Shown: one piece after another, positions 34,671 through 36,686 of the stretch
Layout of the letters: each line of letters starts with the position of its first letter
Position numbering within the stretch: the first letter of the stretch is position 1
Assembly: GCA_949290295.1 (NCBI GenBank)
Contig: CASERH010000010.1
Span: forward strand, 1-36,686
Origin: an uncultured Pseudomonadota bacterium
Lineage (GTDB): Bacteria; Pseudomonadota; Alphaproteobacteria; RF32; CAG-239
DNA: 36,686 nucleotides
Direction: 5' to 3'
Notes under the pieces: model-generated
The model's input: the letters and a program-made list of their open reading frames with translations, nothing else
Databases searched by the model: none
What the model was told of the DNA's origin: nothing
Position numbers and translations under genes: made by a program

Positions 34671-34982
34671 TTACAATTTAATTTCCACATTAACACCGGC
34701 AGCCAAATCCAGCTTCATCAAAGCGTCAACTGTTTGCGGTGTGGGATCTACGATGTCGAGAAGTCTCTTGTGAGTACGGATTTCGAACTGCTCACGAGAT
34801 TTTTTATCAACGTGCGGAGAACGGTTTACCGTAAATTTCTCGATTCTTGTCGGCAAAGGGATCGGCCCTCTGACGTTTGCCCCTGTTCTTTTGGCAGTGT
34901 GCACAATCTCTTTTGTGGAGAGGTCGAGCAAACGATGGTCAAAAGCTTTAAGGCGAATTCTGATATTTTGTGTATCCATCAT
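34671..34982 (-). CDS. rpsJ: 30S ribosomal protein S10
   Basis: S10 is a 30S head protein that also takes part in transcription antitermination with NusB. The 103 residues contain [15 protein letters not shown] and [20 protein letters not shown]. It is the first gene of the operon here: no tuf or fusA precedes it, and the upstream region looks like a leader with a promoter. Confidence 0.98.
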   Translation of the reverse strand: MMDTQNIRIRLKAFDHRLLDLSTKEIVHTAKRTGANVRGPIPLPTRIEKFTVNRSPHVDKKSREQFEIRTHKRLLDIVDPTPQTVDALMKLDLAAGVNVEIKL

Positions 34983-35148
34983 ATTAAAATACTTTTCCTA
35001 TAACTAGACGGCAAAAACCATGATTTCAGATTTGCCATCTAAATGTTAACCTTCCGCAGAGCCTTGAAATTCAAGGGATGCGCTATGTTTTATACCCCAA
35101 GCGCAAGACAGAGTCGCCCCCATCTCTCACTTGTCGTGGGCTCCTTGT

Positions 35149-35176
35149 AACATAACAAAACCAAGATTGCAAGCAA
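35149..35176 (-). promoter_or_regulatory. Candidate S10 operon promoter
   Basis: On the minus strand TTGCTT (35171-35176), 16 bases, then TATGTT (35149-35154). The start point would lie about 160 bases before rpsJ, leaving a structured leader. By-eye match only. Confidence 0.4.
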
Positions 35177-35377
35177 AAAAAGCGAAAAAAATCAAAAAAA
35201 ATTGCATTTTAAAATCTCGCAAACGCCGACTCAGAGTCTGTTTTAAGAGATATATTTTTTTGTCAAACGCGAGTCTAAAAAGAAATATTCGAACATTAAA
35301 AAGGTAAATAGAACTTTTTGCTATATTGCTAAAAAAGCCACCGATTAGTAGTTTATAAACTTTTTTACAGTTATTGA

Positions 35378-35405
35378 TTGCAAATTTAAAAAAGTATGTT
35401 ATAAC
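35378..35405 (+). promoter_or_regulatory. Candidate promoter for the RHH gene
   Basis: TTGCAA (35378-35383), 16 bases, then TATAAC (35400-35405). It lies about 35 bases before the ATG at 35440. Confidence 0.45.
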
Positions 35406-35439
35406 TACCTAAAGTTTGTAATTTTAGAGCAATAAAACT

Positions 35440-35706
35440 ATGACGAAATTAACTAACAAGATTATTACCATTCATGAACGCCGCACCAGCATGCGCCTTT
35501 GCCACAAAGAATGGTGCGCCCTGGAAGATATTTGCCAAAGAGAGCAGATGAGTCGCAACGACCTTATTGCCATGATAGAAGACAACAAGAACAATCGGTT
35601 GGGGCTTGCCTATGCCACGCGATTATTCTTGCTTTTATATTACAGATCAATTGCCCATAACACCAAACGCAAAATTGCTTCCTTGATACTAAAAGAGCTT
35701 ATATAA
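35440..35706 (+). CDS. Ribbon-helix-helix (RHH_4-like) protein
   Basis: The 88-residue protein has the pattern RRTSMRLCHKEWCALEDICQ then MSRNDLIAMIE and a helical C-terminal FLLLYYRSIA. This matches the RHH_4 family of small DNA-binding proteins common in Alphaproteobacteria. Such proteins bind DNA as dimers through the N-terminal beta strand, and targets are usually unknown. It is divergent from rpsJ and ends at a bidirectional terminator. Confidence 0.75.
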   Translation: MTKLTNKIITIHERRTSMRLCHKEWCALEDICQREQMSRNDLIAMIEDNKNNRLGLAYATRLFLLLYYRSIAHNTKRKIASLILKELI

Positions 35707-35710
35707 CACA

Positions 35711-35742
35711 AAAGAGGCCTTCTAAGAACAGAAGACCTCTTT
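35711..35742. terminator. Bidirectional terminator
   Basis: AAAGAGGCCTTCT (35711-35723) pairs with AGAAGACCTCTTT (35730-35742) with one mismatch. It separates the convergent RHH and membrane-protein genes. Confidence 0.82.
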
Positions 35743-35745
35743 CGT

Positions 35746-36213
35746 TTATTCTTTCTTGATAGCCACCACCAGGGTACCAATAAAGACCACAAACAATATA
35801 AAAATGATTCCGTTTCTTACGGGCGCCTGGTCACAATACCAATAATACTTCCACCTAAGTTCGTAATTTTTGCCGATTTCATAATGGCTCATACAAAGCT
35901 TCTCACCGCTTAAAGCATACATATAAACGGTATCGCCACGAAGAATCTCTTCACTGCTCAGGATATCATCAAGGTAGAAAACTCTCGTAACACCACCCTG
36001 CTCGTCATAGAGCAGATTAACGATCTTGGTGTCAGGGAAATCGTTTGCCGTTCCGACCAACTCGGTTGTCCAGCTAAAATCCTTAACGACAATCTTTCCT
36101 TTCTCTTCCCAAGCCTCGTTAGAGAACAAATACGGGAAAGAAACCCATGCCATCGCCACAAAGGCCACCAAAAACCAAAAAGGTGTTTGGAATCTAGAGA
36201 TAAAAATTTTCAT
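35746..36213 (-). CDS. Small two-TM membrane protein, DUF3592-like
   Basis: The 155-residue protein has a TM at about 12-30 and another at about 132-150, with a roughly 100-residue extracytoplasmic domain between them that reads like a DUF3592-type beta domain (VNLLYDEQGGVTRVFYLDDI). The start is the ATG at 36213; no strong ribosome site is seen. Function is unknown. The family assignment is tentative. Confidence 0.5.
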   Translation of the reverse strand: MKIFISRFQTPFWFLVAFVAMAWVSFPYLFSNEAWEEKGKIVVKDFSWTTELVGTANDFPDTKIVNLLYDEQGGVTRVFYLDDILSSEEILRGDTVYMYALSGEKLCMSHYEIGKNYELRWKYYWYCDQAPVRNGIIFILFVVFIGTLVVAIKKE

Positions 36214-36345
36214 AATAGCAAGAATTAGAGGTTAGACATAAGAATTTGTTTTTAATGAATCTCTTATATCTACAATTTTTCAAAATATCAACCGGTTAAT
36301 TGGTATTTTTTGATTACCCCCGCCCTCTCCACGAGGAATGCTCCC

Positions 36346-36383
36346 AAAAGCTCAAGATTTGTGGCTTATAACGTGAAAAACAA
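36346..36383 (+). repeat. 38-base flank repeat, copy A
   Basis: The segment from AAAAGCTCAAGATTTG to GTGAAAAACAA matches 36565-36602 at 34 of 38 positions. It is followed by the palindrome GTCCCT-C-AGGGAC. Confidence 0.75.
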
Positions 36384-36440
36384 GTCCCTCAGGGACCGCT
36401 CAAAATCTCTCTGTACGAGGCAATAGAAGCTCGATAGAAC

Positions 36441-36537
36441 GTGCGAATAGAAGCAAAAATAGAAAAGCTGAAAACCCTAGTGTACATCATAGTACATGAA
36501 TTTTCAGCTCTTTCTAATTTTTGCGATTAATCGCCAC
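36441..36537. repeat. Long hairpin element, copy 2
   Basis: Left arm from GTGCGA (36441) and right arm to TCGCCAC (36537) pair with a few gaps, including GCTGAAAA / TTTTCAGC and GCAAAAAT / ATTTTTGC. The core is GTGTACAT-CAT-AGTACATGA at 36480-36499. Confidence 0.78.
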
Positions 36538-36564
36538 ACTTTTCTCACCCTGTGGCACTTTTCT

Positions 36565-36602
36565 AAAAGCTCAAGATTTGAGGATTGTAGCGTGAAAAAC
36601 AA
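36565..36602 (+). repeat. 38-base flank repeat, copy B
   Basis: This copy differs from 36346-36383 at four positions. Its 3' part (TAGCGTGAAAAAC) doubles as the left arm of hairpin copy 3. Confidence 0.75.
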
Positions 36603-36668
36603 AGCGGTCGAAATTCTAGTGTACATAGAAGTACATGAATTTCGACCGTTCTGCAGTTTTTTGCGCTA
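36588..36668. repeat. Long hairpin element, copy 3
   Basis: CGGTCGAAATT (36605-36615) pairs with AATTTCGACCG (36638-36648) exactly. The outer parts TAGCGTGAAAAAC and GTTTTTTGCGCTA pair with a small bulge. The core is GTGTACAT-AGA-AGTACATGA. Confidence 0.8.
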
Positions 36669-36686
36669 GAAGCCCAAATACTGAGC

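Larger units (their letters stand above)
34983..35439. promoter_or_regulatory. S10 operon leader and divergent intergenic region
   Basis: This 457-base gap holds the rpsJ leader on the minus side and an AT-rich promoter area for the RHH gene on the plus side. The leader contains the palindrome CCTTGAA-A-TTCAAGG (35062-35076) and a GCGCT / AGCGC stem. A GACTC-A-GAGTC palindrome lies near 35229. I see no tRNA, tuf or other gene. Confidence 0.55.
36214..36686. other. Non-coding tail rich in inverted repeats
   Basis: No convincing gene is seen in these 473 bases. It holds a small AT stem followed by a T-run (36282-36309), two copies of a 38-base flank, and two long hairpins with the shared core, described separately. 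The region continues past the window edge. Confidence 0.6.

Noticed and set aside
36441..36668. Plain rho-independent terminators
   Set aside because: The stems are far longer than usual, share a conserved core with an internal mismatch, and lack T-runs directly after the stem.
36214..36686. CRISPR array
   Set aside because: The repeats are few, differ in spacing and are inverted repeats with variable arms. There are no regular direct repeats with unique spacers and no cas genes.

Overview
The window looks like a chromosomal segment of a moderately AT-rich alphaproteobacterium, possibly a host-associated or gut-type lineage. This is inferred from the ribosomal gene order (rpsM-rpsK-rpoA with no rpsD between rpsK and rpoA), an Alphaproteobacteria-type ribbon-helix-helix (RHH_4) protein, and the general flavour of the proteins. 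The exact genus cannot be named from sequence alone.

Layout. Positions 1-472 hold a minus-strand unit tRNA-Tyr(GTA) / tRNA-Gly(TCC) / tuf, with tuf cut by the window edge. Positions 632-7362 are a plus-strand run: murQ (cell-wall recycling), rlmB (23S rRNA methylation), a GldA-like ABC ATPase, a very large protein fusing a GldF-like permease, a GldG-like domain and a DUF4340-like domain, and a cation diffusion facilitator. Positions 7365-14219 run on the minus strand: an orphan TrbL/VirB6-like membrane protein, two tandem paralogous WG-like exported proteins, and a divergent membrane pyrophosphatase (hppA). Positions 14432-19380 carry a repeated hairpin module, two HExxH membrane proteins of the M50 type, a TetR regulator with a clear palindromic operator in its divergent promoter, an exported protein, a Mur-ligase paralog and a small acidic protein.

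Positions 19443-34982 are the S10-spc-alpha ribosomal super-operon on the minus strand. Transcription order is rpsJ, rplC, rplD, rplW, rplB, rpsS, rplV, rpsC, rplP, rpmC, rpsQ, rplN, rplX, rplE, rpsN, rpsH, rplF, rplR, rpsE, rpmD, rplO, secY, adk, rpsM, rpsK, rpoA, then an unknown gene, then rplQ. It is ordinary in content but shows several interruptions: a long hairpin element between rpmD and rplO, a terminator plus a 444-base gap between rplO and secY, and terminators flanking the unknown gene between rpoA and rplQ. The last part has an RHH_4 protein, a two-TM membrane protein, and a non-coding tail full of long inverted repeats.

The most unusual signal is a family of long hairpins. Each has different self-complementary arms but the same central core, GTGTACAT-N(3-5)-AGTACATGA. 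One copy lies inside the spc operon and two lie in the last 250 bases. No CRISPR array, insertion sequence, phage or recognisable defence system was seen.
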